Positions 8,239-16,205 of a stretch of 54,657 bases of DNA are shown one piece after another (position 1 is the first letter of the stretch; each line of letters begins with the position of its first letter). Position numbers and translations under genes: made by a program. Origin of the DNA: Nitrospinaceae bacterium (GTDB lineage Bacteria; Nitrospinota; Nitrospinia; Nitrospinales; JACRGP01); NCBI GenBank assembly GCA_029261575.1, contig JAJDBD010000084.1:1-54657 (forward strand). Reading direction: 5' to 3'. A model generated the notes under the pieces. That model did not search any database. It saw nothing but the letters and a program-made list of their open reading frames with translations, and was not told where the DNA came from.

Positions 8239-8670
8239 ATGAAAAATGTCGCCTTGGATATCCTACGTTTTTACTTAAAGCAAAATGGGTTTCGATTGAC
8301 CCCACAGAGAAAAACGATTCTGGAAGTTTTTTTAAGAATAAAGGGTCACAAGAAAATGGAAGAACTTTGCGAGGCCGTGGTCAAAAAGGACGGCGCTATA
8401 GGAATCGCAACTGTTTACCGAACTATAAACCTTCTCAAACAATGCGGCCTGGCCCGCGAAAACAAAATGCCCAACGGAAAAAAATTTTTAGAACCCAGTT
8501 TCCAACATGAAGATCACGACCATCTAATCTGCACCCTCTGCGGAGCGATCGTTGAATTCCACGAACCCCTGATTGGAAAGTTTCAGCAGGATGTCGCCCA
8601 TAAATATCGCTTTTCAATTTACTCCCACCGTCTGGTGATCAGCGGACTTTGCCAGAATTGCGCAGATTAG
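8239..8670 (+). CDS. fur: Fur family metal-responsive transcriptional regulator
   Basis: 143 residues, typical Fur length. N-terminal winged helix with RLTPQRKTILEVF and the recognition-helix region IATVYRTINLLKQCGL. The metal-binding core is His90, His93 and His95 followed by HLICTLCG (Cys98, Cys101); the second CxxC is Cys138/Cys141 at the C-terminus (GLCQNC). This layout fits Fur or close relatives (PerR, Zur). I prefer Fur because neighbouring gaps carry Fur-like boxes and a bacterioferritin gene is nearby. ATG at 8239; divergent from the ferredoxin-like gene. A perfect bidirectional terminator follows at 8681. Confidence 0.9.
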   Translation: MKNVALDILRFYLKQNGFRLTPQRKTILEVFLRIKGHKKMEELCEAVVKKDGAIGIATVYRTINLLKQCGLARENKMPNGKKFLEPSFQHEDHDHLICTLCGAIVEFHEPLIGKFQQDVAHKYRFSIYSHRLVISGLCQNCAD

Positions 8671-8680
8671 CGTACAAACA

Positions 8681-8717
8681 AAAAAACCCTGCTCTCCCAA
8701 ATGGATAGCAGGGTTTT
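8681..8717. terminator. Bidirectional terminator between fur and lipoprotein gene
   Basis: Perfect 11-base arms AAAACCCTGCT (8683-8693) and AGCAGGGTTTT (8707-8717), with A-run on the left and T-run on the right, between two convergent genes. It can serve both strands. Confidence 0.92.
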
Positions 8718-8748
8718 ATTAATCTCTTTAATTAGTTTTTACAACGCA

Positions 8749-9165
8749 TTATTGACCGAATCGAGCCTCTACAACATCAAAGTAGTACAGCCAACGCTGG
8801 CCAAGAGGGCCGCGCGAGCAACCCACCACCTTGCTTTCTCCGGGTTTTAAATTATAAGTGTCTCTCTTTGGGTAAATAGACCCAACCGCCACCGGTCTTT
8901 GGGAGGTCTCGATCTTAACAATCACGGATTTAGAATTATGAGCGTTGATAACCTCGGATTCAGATCCACCGGTAGAACAACTTCCACTCGTAGTCAGCGG
9001 AGTCACACAATCCCAGGCGGATCCGCCATTGGCAGTGCAGGACCCTCCTTTGCCGCCCACAACAGCGCCTCCAACTTCCGCGCCTCCTCCGGTCTGCGTA
9101 GCGCAGGCCGATAGGAACGCGACCCCTAACACCAGAAAAAAAACAGCTTTCAACCGAGTCAGCAT
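8749..9165 (-). CDS. Small lipoprotein, function unknown
   Basis: 138 residues from ATG 9165, chosen because GGGGGA lies seven bases upstream; an in-frame start at 9189 would only add eight residues before it. Lipobox FLSAC after MLTRLKAVFFLVLGVAFLSAC marks a lipid-anchored Cys. The mature N-terminus is Gly-rich (TQTGGGAEVGGAVVGGKGG). The remainder has four cysteines and a compact C-terminal part (KSVIVKIETSQRPV ... QRWLYYFDVVEA) that looks like a small beta domain. No family recognised. A near-perfect Fur box lies about 115 bases upstream, so it is probably induced on iron limitation. Confidence 0.75.
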   Translation of the reverse strand: MLTRLKAVFFLVLGVAFLSACATQTGGGAEVGGAVVGGKGGSCTANGGSAWDCVTPLTTSGSCSTGGSESEVINAHNSKSVIVKIETSQRPVAVGSIYPKRDTYNLKPGESKVVGCSRGPLGQRWLYYFDVVEARFGQ

Positions 9166-9279
9166 TTTGATCCCCCTGTATAATTTCAAAAGGTTGTAGA
9201 AAACTTTTATAAGCCTGAATATTTGTATTTTAAATTAACCCATAGGAAAAAGCTTCCCAAGTTAAAGTACCACAAACTT

Positions 9280-9298
9280 CATAATGATAATCATTTTC
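9280..9298. promoter_or_regulatory. Strong Fur box upstream of the lipoprotein gene
   Basis: CATAATGATAATCATTTTC matches 17 of 19 positions of the Fur consensus, the best site in the window. It lies in the 284-base gap between bacterioferritin (stop at 9450) and the lipoprotein start (9165), both leftward, so it most likely controls the lipoprotein promoter. The rest of the gap (9300-9449) shows nothing I can name. Confidence 0.75.
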
Positions 9299-9449
9299 AT
9301 CATATTCAAGGATTATGGAGAAAATTGAATTTATTGTCAACAAAATATTCAAGCCCTCCCAGGTTTATGTGTTTTCGGGGGTGTTTAATTCCCGACGCCA
9401 TTCCTATGGCTGATACTCTAAGAATGGCCGGGGACGCCAACTCAAAAGG

Positions 9450-9920
9450 TCATTCGTGCATGTGTTCGGCCAGATAGTTTTGGATTCCAACATCCTTGAT
9501 GCGTTGGAACTGGGTCTCCAGCCAATCCACGCTCTCCTCTGTGTCTTCCAGAATATCGTCCAGAATTTCCTTACTTCCAAAATCGCTGTGTTTGATACAA
9601 AGTGCAATATGCTTTTGCAGGCGCTCGACGTGTTTCGTTTCGATGGTGTATTGATTCTTCAAATGCTCCTCGCAGGTATCCCCCACCAGAACCGTGTCGT
9701 ATTTGACCATGTCCGGAACGCCTTCGAGGTATAGAATCCGTTCGATCATTTTATCGGCATGCTTCATTTCGCCCATGGATTCCTCTCTCGCATGATGGGC
9801 AAGTTTTTTAAACCCCCAGTTTTCTTCCATTTTGCAATGGATGTAATAAATATTTATAGCCGTCAACTCCGCCATAAGAACGTCGTTAAGAGCGTCGATC
9901 ACTTCTTTATTTCCTTGCAT
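9450..9920 (-). CDS. bfr: Bacterioferritin-type subunit lacking two ferroxidase ligands
   Basis: 156 residues, strong AGGAGG before ATG 9920. It aligns without gaps to E. coli Bfr as recalled. The heme ligand Met52 is present. Of the di-iron ligands, Glu18, Glu51, His54 and Glu94 are conserved, but positions 127 and 130 (Glu and His in E. coli) are Thr127 and Ser130. A DWLET motif follows as normal. A cage subunit that binds heme but has a broken ferroxidase centre is known from two-subunit bacterioferritins, so a second, active subunit may be encoded elsewhere. Iron storage or iron release by heme electron transfer is the likely role. Confidence 0.88.
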   Translation of the reverse strand: MQGNKEVIDALNDVLMAELTAINIYYIHCKMEENWGFKKLAHHAREESMGEMKHADKMIERILYLEGVPDMVKYDTVLVGDTCEEHLKNQYTIETKHVERLQKHIALCIKHSDFGSKEILDDILEDTEESVDWLETQFQRIKDVGIQNYLAEHMHE

Positions 9921-10254
9921 TTTTTCCTCCTGATTAAAGTTAAACCATTAACAACCCAACTTCATAAAGGAGAAACTAACAAAGCCCCTACCGCTTTACA
10001 AGCTGGGATTTTTAAAAGGTTTAAGACTGATAAACACAATGATTTCTATTATCAATAAAATTTTTCTAACAAAGCCCCAAGGCCAGGAATTTTTGAAAAA
10101 CCCATAGCTGGCTTGAGGAAAAGGAGGTCGAAGAGAAATTCGACTCAGGGGATTGATTCTTCTTATCAATAATAAATCGCAACGCGAGCGCAAATTTTTT
10201 TCGTTTTTATTTGAGTGGAGGGGGACTTTTGATAGAGAGGTTAATATCTTTACT
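9921..10254. repeat. Gene-free 334 bases with an imperfect direct duplication
   Basis: No convincing gene. The 13-mer CTAACAAAGCCCC occurs at 9976-9988 and again at 10066-10078, exactly 90 bases apart. Similarity continues loosely: a GGATTTTTAAAAGG-like stretch follows each, and each copy ends with a TTATCAATAA element (about 10049 and 10164). This looks like a decayed duplication of roughly 90-110 bases. The left part must hold the bfr promoter and the right end is the 3' flank of map. Confidence 0.4.
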
Positions 10255-11016
10255 TTAAAAAGCGGTCCCATTGGTTCGGGTAAGAACTTCGCATCCCGTA
10301 TCCGTCACCCAAAGGGTGTGTTCAAACTGGGCGGAATTGGAGCCGTCCAGGGTAACGGCGGTCCATTTATCGTCGAGTATTTTCAGGTCCGCCTTGCCTT
10401 CGTTGATCATGGGTTCAATGGTGAAGGTCATGCCCTTTTTCAACTCCAGGCCTTCGCCGACCGTTCCAAAATGCAGGACCTGCGGCTCCTCGTGGAAGTT
10501 CAGTCCGATCCCGTGTCCGCAAAATTCGCGCACCACGGAATACCCTCGCGCTTCCACATATTTTTGGATGGCGGCGCCAATGTCGCCCAGGTGCGCTCCG
10601 GGCCGCACGGTCTCGATGGCCCTTTGTTGCGCCTCCAGAGTGGTTTCCACCAGGCGTTGGGCGCGCTTTCGGGGCGTTCCCACAAAAAAGGTCCGGTTGG
10701 TGTCTCCGTGGTATTTATTCAAAATCGTGGTGATATCCAGATTCACAATATCGCCGTTGCGCAACTTTCTTTCCGAAGGAATTCCATGGCAGATTTCATC
10801 GTTGACGGAGGAGCAAATGCTTTTCGGAAATCCGCGATAATTGAGGGGCGCGGGGATGGCGTTGTGGGCGAGGATATACTCGTGGCAAATGTCGTTCAAT
10901 TCGTTGGTGGTGACGCCGGGTTTGACAAAAGGCTCGATCATTGTCAAAACTTCGGCCGCAAGATGGCAACTTTTCCGCATCACCTCGATTTCTGCGTCGC
11001 TCTTAATATGAATCAT
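10255..11016 (-). CDS. map: Methionine aminopeptidase, type I
   Basis: Removes N-terminal Met from new proteins. About 253 residues from ATG 11016 (MIHIKSDAEIEVMR); a TTG four codons earlier is possible but its AAGGA would be too close. The five metal ligands of the pita-bread fold are in place: Asp in NLDITT, Asp in GDTNRTFF, His in GHGIGLNFHEEP, Glu in FTIEPMI and Glu in QFEHTL. The start lies within the 3' end of era (14-base overlap), so the two are translationally coupled. No N-terminal zinc extension, so the simple bacterial type. Confidence 0.95.
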   Translation of the reverse strand: MIHIKSDAEIEVMRKSCHLAAEVLTMIEPFVKPGVTTNELNDICHEYILAHNAIPAPLNYRGFPKSICSSVNDEICHGIPSERKLRNGDIVNLDITTILNKYHGDTNRTFFVGTPRKRAQRLVETTLEAQQRAIETVRPGAHLGDIGAAIQKYVEARGYSVVREFCGHGIGLNFHEEPQVLHFGTVGEGLELKKGMTFTIEPMINEGKADLKILDDKWTAVTLDGSNSAQFEHTLWVTDTGCEVLTRTNGTAF

Positions 11017-11917
11017 GCGAATACCCAAAATCCTTTAAATATCGATCGTCCTGTCTCCAGTTTTTTTTCACCCGAACAAAAAGGTTTAGATACACTTTCG
11101 AGCCAAAAAGTTTTTCAATTTCTTCGCGTGCGTATTGGCCGACCATTTTTAACCGCTCCCCTCCCTTGCCAATCAAAATTTTCTTCTGCGATTCCCTTTC
11201 AATCGAAATCGCGGCGTCCACCACAAGAACCCCTTTTTTCCCTTCCACTATTTTCTCCACCTCCACCGCCGCGGCGTAGGGCAATTCCAGATGGGTGAGC
11301 TTGATGATCTTTTCCCGGATCATCTCCGCCGCAATAAATTTTTCCGGGCAATCCGTAACCATACCCGGCGGAAAATACTCGGGTCCCTCGGGAAGAATTT
11401 CCAATAAAACCTTTTTCAAAATATCCAGGCCGTCGCCGTGCAAGCCGGACAAGGGAATGATATGCAAAAAATTTTCCCGCTGGCGCAATTCATCGATCAA
11501 TCCAAGAATCCTGTTTTTCGGAATCAGATCGATTTTGTTGACTGCGAGAATTTTGGGAGTTTTGGATTTTTTAATCAACTCCAGAACATACTCGTCTTCC
11601 TCCCGAAATCGCCGCTTGGCGTCGATCAAAAACAGAATGACGTCGGCGTCGTCGAAAGTTTTACGCGCGGTTTCAACCATAAACCGGTTCAGCTTGGTCC
11701 GCCCGTCGTGGATACCCGGAGTGTCCATGAGAATAATTTGCCCGCCGGGCAAATGGCAAATTCCCGTGATTTTATTTCGAGTGGTTTGCGGTCGGCGGGA
11801 AATTGCCGCAACCTTCTCGGCAATCAACTGGTTCAACAAAGTCGATTTGCCGACATTGGGTTTGCCGACTATCCCCACAAACCCGGAACGAAAATTTTGT
11901 TTCACTTTCACATTCAA
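11003..11917 (-). CDS. era: GTPase Era
   Basis: Essential GTPase that binds 16S rRNA 3' end and helps 30S maturation. 304 residues. G1 GKPNVGKST, G2 region RRPQTTR, G3 DTPGIHDGRTKL, G4 NKID, then the C-terminal KH domain with KKILIGKGGERLKMVG. ATG at 11917. It overlaps map downstream. All signature residues are intact. Confidence 0.96.
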   Translation of the reverse strand: MNVKVKQNFRSGFVGIVGKPNVGKSTLLNQLIAEKVAAISRRPQTTRNKITGICHLPGGQIILMDTPGIHDGRTKLNRFMVETARKTFDDADVILFLIDAKRRFREEDEYVLELIKKSKTPKILAVNKIDLIPKNRILGLIDELRQRENFLHIIPLSGLHGDGLDILKKVLLEILPEGPEYFPPGMVTDCPEKFIAAEMIREKIIKLTHLELPYAAAVEVEKIVEGKKGVLVVDAAISIERESQKKILIGKGGERLKMVGQYAREEIEKLFGSKVYLNLFVRVKKNWRQDDRYLKDFGYSHDSY

Positions 11918-12039
11918 CCGTTCACCTCAAAGTCCCTGTCAGTCCAAAAAAAATATAGCAAATCCCTTTTGGGAGACGGTATTATAAGACAAAAAGGGTA
12001 AGAAGTTACTAATTTAACCGCGCAACGCCAACATCTTTC

Positions 12040-13176
12040 ATGCCCAAACTCGGAATATACCTTCACATTCCCTACTGCCTGCACAAATGCGGCTACTGCG
12101 ATTTCAATTCCCACAAAATCAATTCCGGGGAAATGTCAGACTATGTCCAGGCTCTGGTTCGGGAAATCCGTCATTACGCGCCGCGATTCGAGGGGCGCAA
12201 AGTTCAGAGCGTATTTTTTGGCGGCGGCACCCCCACCACACTGCCGACGGAGGATTTGTCGGACATTTTGAACACCCTTTGGGAATTTTTCCAAACGGAC
12301 TCCAATTGCGAAATCACCGTGGAGGCAAACCCGGCCACCCTGGAAGCGACTTATCTAAGAAACCTTCGTGCGGCGGGATTCAACCGCATCAGCATCGGCG
12401 TACAATCATTCCAAAAAGCGGAACTCGCTCTTTTGGAGCGGGTGCATTCTTCGGAAGAAGCCGACCGAACCATCGACCAGGCAAAAAAGGCCGGATTCGA
12501 TAATTTATCCATGGACCTCATGTTCGCCCTCCCCGGTCAAACGCTCTCCAACTGGCGAGACACTTTGCAAAAAGCTTTGGGCAAAAACCCGGAACACCTT
12601 TCCGCCTACAACCTGACGATCGAACCCGACACGGCATTCTACAAGCACAGAGAGCGCGGACTGTTGTGCATGCCGCCGGAAGATTTTCAATTGGAGTTGT
12701 ACAAGGAAACGCTGGCAACACTGACCGACGCCGGTTACGAACAATACGAAATATCCAACTTCGCCAAACCCGGAAGGGAGTGCCGCCACAATATCAATTA
12801 CTGGGAAAACGGCGAATACCTCGGGCTGGGCGCGGGCGCTTCCTCTTATATCGCAGGCGAGCGTTTCAAGAATACCGCCCTCCCCTCGCGCTACATCGCC
12901 GAAATTGTCGACTCCGGGCAAGCGGTTGAGTTTTCAGAACGCCTCAATCCTGCGGGGGCGATGGGGGAAACTCTCATGCTGGGCCTGCGCATGTTGCAGG
13001 GGCTGGATATCGCTCGGTTTGAAAAAAGGTTCCAAGTCTCTTTCATTAAAACTTACGAAAAAATTCTCGACGCCCTGCTCATAAAAAACCTGGTCGCTCT
13101 TGAGGACAACCGACTTGCTCTCACTAACAGAGGCCTGTTTCTAGCCGATTCCGTTATTCTCGAGTTTCTCCCTTAA
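12040..13176 (+). CDS. hemW: HemW-like radical SAM heme chaperone
   Basis: 378 residues. Radical SAM cluster motif Cys13-x3-Cys17-x2-Cys20 in PYCLHKCGYCDF, glycine-rich FFGGGTPTTLP, and in the second half HNINYW (HNxxYW), the signature that distinguishes HemW from coproporphyrinogen dehydrogenase HemN. HemW inserts heme into respiratory proteins. First of a compact rightward set hemW-TPR-mazG (21-base gap to the next ATG). The start ATG 12040 gives the usual MPKLGIYLHIPYC opening. Confidence 0.93.
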   Translation: MPKLGIYLHIPYCLHKCGYCDFNSHKINSGEMSDYVQALVREIRHYAPRFEGRKVQSVFFGGGTPTTLPTEDLSDILNTLWEFFQTDSNCEITVEANPATLEATYLRNLRAAGFNRISIGVQSFQKAELALLERVHSSEEADRTIDQAKKAGFDNLSMDLMFALPGQTLSNWRDTLQKALGKNPEHLSAYNLTIEPDTAFYKHRERGLLCMPPEDFQLELYKETLATLTDAGYEQYEISNFAKPGRECRHNINYWENGEYLGLGAGASSYIAGERFKNTALPSRYIAEIVDSGQAVEFSERLNPAGAMGETLMLGLRMLQGLDIARFEKRFQVSFIKTYEKILDALLIKNLVALEDNRLALTNRGLFLADSVILEFLP

Positions 13177-13197
13177 CCTTTTTTGAAAGGAGTTTTC

Positions 13198-13800
13198 ATG
13201 CCTAAGCTTGCAACCTTCGCCCTGATTTCAATCGCCGCCTTCCTGTATACGGCTTCGCCTGTTTTTGCGGAAGACGCCAACACCCTGATGAATAAAGCGA
13301 TCAAACTCAGCATGCAGGGAAACAACGACGAGGCGCTCAGGATTTTCCAGGAGGTCATCGAAAAGAATCCAAAAAACGCTTTCGCGCATAATAACCTGGG
13401 GCAAATTTATGCCATGATGGAGGAATGGGACAAGGCGTTCGACTCCTACAAAAATGCGCTTGCGATCAACCCGAATTTTGCGATGACCCTGAACAACATT
13501 GGGCAAATTTATAAAAACCGCGATCAATTGGACCTTGCCGAAGACAGTTTCAAAAAGGCCATATTAAACTTTCAAACTTTTGCCTTGGCCTACGGCAATC
13601 TCGGAGAAGTCTATCTGCTCAAGAAAAAATACGACGACGCTATCTTCAACCTGGAAAAAGCGTTAGAAATTAATTCCTCCAATGCGGCCTTCCACCACCA
13701 TCTTTCCCAAGCTTACCAGGCCAAAAACCTGCCGGAAAAGGCGGCCAAACATTTAGCGCTTTATAAAAAATTCAAACTACCCTCCCCGACCGGGAAATGA
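13198..13800 (+). CDS. Exported TPR-repeat protein
   Basis: 200 residues from ATG 13198, which has AAGGAG upstream at good spacing; the in-frame TTG at 13183 lies before that site and is rejected. Signal peptide MPKLATFALISIAAFLYTAS with cleavage after VFA. The mature part is built of about five TPR units (for example AFAHNNLGQIYAMMEEWDKA, TLNNIGQIYKNRDQLDLAED, AYGNLGEVYLLKKKYDDA). A periplasmic protein-protein adaptor; the partner is unknown. Its stop overlaps the mazG start (ATGA). Confidence 0.85.
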   Translation: MPKLATFALISIAAFLYTASPVFAEDANTLMNKAIKLSMQGNNDEALRIFQEVIEKNPKNAFAHNNLGQIYAMMEEWDKAFDSYKNALAINPNFAMTLNNIGQIYKNRDQLDLAEDSFKKAILNFQTFALAYGNLGEVYLLKKKYDDAIFNLEKALEINSSNAAFHHHLSQAYQAKNLPEKAAKHLALYKKFKLPSPTGK

Positions 13801-14609
13801 ACGATAAATCCAATATGAAAAATCCCGAACCCGCATTCAAACGGCTGGTCGAAATCGTCGATATTTTGATGAGTGAAAACGGTTGCCCCTGGGATCGAGT
13901 GCAAACGCGAGCTACCTTGAAACCCTATCTGGTGGAAGAGACCTACGAGGTCCTAGAAGCCCTGGACGAAGATCATCCGGAAAAAATAAAAGAGGAACTG
14001 GGCGACCTGCTCTATCAAATAATGTTTCACGCCAAAATCGGGGAGCAGAAAAACGAATTCAGTATCGGCGACGTGATCGACTCCATCAGCGAAAAAATGG
14101 TGCGGCGACATCCTCATGTTTTCGCGGATAGCCTGGTGGACACGCCGGACGGCGTGGTTCAGCAATGGGATGAAATTAAAAAAAGCGAAAAGAACAATCA
14201 GGGGCAAAAATCAATTCTGGACAACATCCCCAAGGGCCTTCCAGGATTGCAACGCGCCCAGCAACTGCAGAAAAAAGCCGCCAAGCAGGGGTTCGACTGG
14301 GACGAAATAGAAGACGTCTTCGCCAAGCTGGACGAGGAAATCGCCGAGTTCAAGGAGGCTTTCTTAACGGGCGACGACCAGGAACTGCAAAGCGAGTTAG
14401 GCGATATCTTGTTCGTTCTGGTCAACCTGTCGCGATTCAAAAAACTGAACGCGGAAGAAGCCTTGCGCCAAACCAACAACAAATTCATCCGCCGGTTTCA
14501 ACACATCGAAAAGGAAGTCGCCAAACGCGGAAAGGAATTGAAGGACGCCACGCTGGAAGAAATGGAACGATACTGGCAGGAAGCCAAAAAGATTAGCCGA
14601 GATGAATAA
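13797..14609 (+). CDS. mazG: MazG nucleoside triphosphate pyrophosphohydrolase
   Basis: Hydrolyses NTPs and dNTPs to monophosphates (house-cleaning). 270 residues with the two MazG halves of the long form: GCPWDRVQTRATLKPYLVEE with the EExxE and ExxD metal motifs VEETYEV ... EELGDLLYQIMFHA, and the C-terminal repeat LDEEIAEFKEAF ... SELGDILFVLVNLSRF. ATG at 13797 overlaps the TPR stop by four bases (ATGA), so it is translated with it. Confidence 0.95.
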   Translation: MNDKSNMKNPEPAFKRLVEIVDILMSENGCPWDRVQTRATLKPYLVEETYEVLEALDEDHPEKIKEELGDLLYQIMFHAKIGEQKNEFSIGDVIDSISEKMVRRHPHVFADSLVDTPDGVVQQWDEIKKSEKNNQGQKSILDNIPKGLPGLQRAQQLQKKAAKQGFDWDEIEDVFAKLDEEIAEFKEAFLTGDDQELQSELGDILFVLVNLSRFKKLNAEEALRQTNNKFIRRFQHIEKEVAKRGKELKDATLEEMERYWQEAKKISRDE

Positions 14610-14639
14610 AAATCTCTCCAAAAAAATTTCCATCTAATT

Positions 14640-14972
14640 TCATACCGCGCCTATAGAAGCATCCAGAGTCTCGCCAGTAGCCCGCCGCGCCCATTGCACG
14701 AACGCCTCTGCATCTTCCAGGACGTCCGGCGGAACCTCATAATAGTTTTTAAGCGTTTGCCGGGGATTGGGACGAAATGGTTTCATACCCTTATCCGTAT
14801 ATAATTTCTTCGAGCCTTCATCTGTTTTAAAGTAAACCCGGCCTTTGGAAATTATCCCGAAAAATATCTCGCCGCGATACAATCCATGCCCGCCAAACAT
14901 AGCGCGGCATTTAACGAAATCCAACCCCTCTAACTGGTCCAACACAAACTCTTTGAACGATTCTTTATTCAC
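14640..14972 (-). CDS. TfoX/Sxy N-terminal domain protein
   Basis: 110 residues, a single TfoX_N domain: RAMFGGHGLYRGEIFFGII and VYFKTDEGSKKLY are the typical stretches (MFGGxGLYxxGxxFG). The DNA-competence-type C-terminal TfoX domain is absent, as in many free-standing homologues whose role is unknown. Its ATG overlaps the stop of the upstream membrane/DUF1858 gene by four bases, so both are made together. Confidence 0.85.
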   Translation of the reverse strand: MNKESFKEFVLDQLEGLDFVKCRAMFGGHGLYRGEIFFGIISKGRVYFKTDEGSKKLYTDKGMKPFRPNPRQTLKNYYEVPPDVLEDAEAFVQWARRATGETLDASIGAV

Positions 14973-15892
14973 GTCCGGTTTTTCAACTGCGATTCCACGA
15001 CGCAGTTAAGCTCCTTGAGCAGGGTTTGTAAATCCACATTATGCATTTGCGCGGTCTGCTCCACCGTCTCAATGGCGTGCCCCGGACAGGAAAAGCAATC
15101 GTCTCCATAATGTTTTTCAAATACCTCGCGGGTATCAGGATAATTTTTCACCACACTGCCCACCATAACGTCGGCGTCGCAAAATTCCCCAACCTTGATT
15201 TTTCGTCCCTCGTTGACGGTCGTCTCCGTGGAAGGTCTTGCGGAAGGGGTTGGCGGAGCGGAACTGGAAAATAAAGCGGCGTTCAATTTTTGCAAAAATT
15301 CTTTTGCGTCCACTCCGTGCTTTTCGCAGGCTTTGTCGATAGTCACGACTTTGGCGAAAGTTTTTCTGGCGACTGGATTGGCCAAAGAACTAAAACCGCT
15401 CTCCAAAAACGCCGGAAGCGCGTTGGGAAATTTATCCAGCGTCTCACCCACTTTCATGTCCCCGGTAATTCGAGCCGGGAGGTCTCCGGAATCCGCCGGC
15501 GCCAGTACGCCGTAAAGGTTAATCACCATGAGCATTATTCCGGCTCCGGCGAGGACGGCGAAAAAAACAAACAGGTAATGCAACGAGCTTTCGGCCCATA
15601 ATCCGCCGGCAAAATGGGTTGAGACCATGCCCAACAGTCCGGCGTTTTGCAAATAAAAATGATACTTAACTCCCTCGGGCCAGGGAAGCGGACGAGCGTT
15701 GAATCGCGGCAAAACATGGTAGGCCACGCTGGCGATCATCATTATCATGAAGCCCAACAGGTTCAGATGAATGTGGACGAACCGAATCCGCTCGCCCCAC
15801 TCCGGACGCACGGAAATCCCTATCCCGAGAAACGCGCCCAGCGCCAGATAGATCAGCGCCGCCTTGGAAAATAATTTTGCGTACTTGTCCAT
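14969..15892 (-). CDS. Membrane protein: heme-copper-oxidase-like helices fused to two DUF1858 domains
   Basis: 307 residues. Residues 1-130 hold about four membrane helices with histidines at 40, 42, 59, 78, 93 and 105; HIHLNLLGFM and YHVLPRF recall the helices of CcoN/NorB-type subunit I or NnrS-like proteins, where such His bind heme. Residues 140-205 form a DUF1858 domain without cysteines (SGFSSLANPVARKTFAKVV). After a Pro/Ser/Thr linker a second DUF1858 domain (about 235-295) carries CFSCPG, a C-x2-C motif found in redox or cluster-associated forms. Possibly a redox or NO-related membrane sensor; function is inference. Confidence 0.75.
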   Translation of the reverse strand: MDKYAKLFSKAALIYLALGAFLGIGISVRPEWGERIRFVHIHLNLLGFMIMMIASVAYHVLPRFNARPLPWPEGVKYHFYLQNAGLLGMVSTHFAGGLWAESSLHYLFVFFAVLAGAGIMLMVINLYGVLAPADSGDLPARITGDMKVGETLDKFPNALPAFLESGFSSLANPVARKTFAKVVTIDKACEKHGVDAKEFLQKLNAALFSSSAPPTPSARPSTETTVNEGRKIKVGEFCDADVMVGSVVKNYPDTREVFEKHYGDDCFSCPGHAIETVEQTAQMHNVDLQTLLKELNCVVESQLKNRT

Positions 15893-15965
15893 TTAACAAA
15901 AAACTCGAAAGGGTTGGAGGGAGAGAGTTAACGGGAAAACTAAAGAAGCCGAATCGACCAAGCGT

Positions 15966-16154
15966 TCAATGCCAAACGATTGACCGGTTCGGATCCTTTA
16001 ATTCCCTCAATCCCTGCTGGACGGTTTTTCGGTTTTGCGCCCGCTTGTAATTTTTCCTGGACTCAACGACCTGACGCCGGTAGCGGGCGGAAGCCAGCGC
16101 GCGCGCCGCCGGATTCTCCTTAACGATTCTTCGTTTTTTAATAACTTTGTGCAT
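15966..16154 (-). CDS. Small, very basic protein of unknown function
   Basis: 62 residues from ATG 16154, selected because AGGAG sits 7-11 bases upstream; longer forms lack a ribosome site. Composition is strongly Arg/Lys-rich (MHKVIKKRRIVKEN..., RYRRQVVESRKNYKRAQNR) and predicted helical, which suggests nucleic acid or ribosome binding. No family recognised. It stands alone between the DUF1858 fusion and a GT2 gene, both on the same strand. Confidence 0.6.
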   Translation of the reverse strand: MHKVIKKRRIVKENPAARALASARYRRQVVESRKNYKRAQNRKTVQQGLRELKDPNRSIVWH

Positions 16155-16205
16155 CGCATTCTCCTTATAAAATTTAGACGTCAAAATATAACGATTGATC
16201 CAATA

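Noticed and set aside
10153-11298. Long rightward open frame of 381 codons opposite map and era
   Set aside because: It lies wholly antisense to two well-conserved genes with intact motifs, and its translation lacks any domain; it is a shadow frame produced by codon bias.
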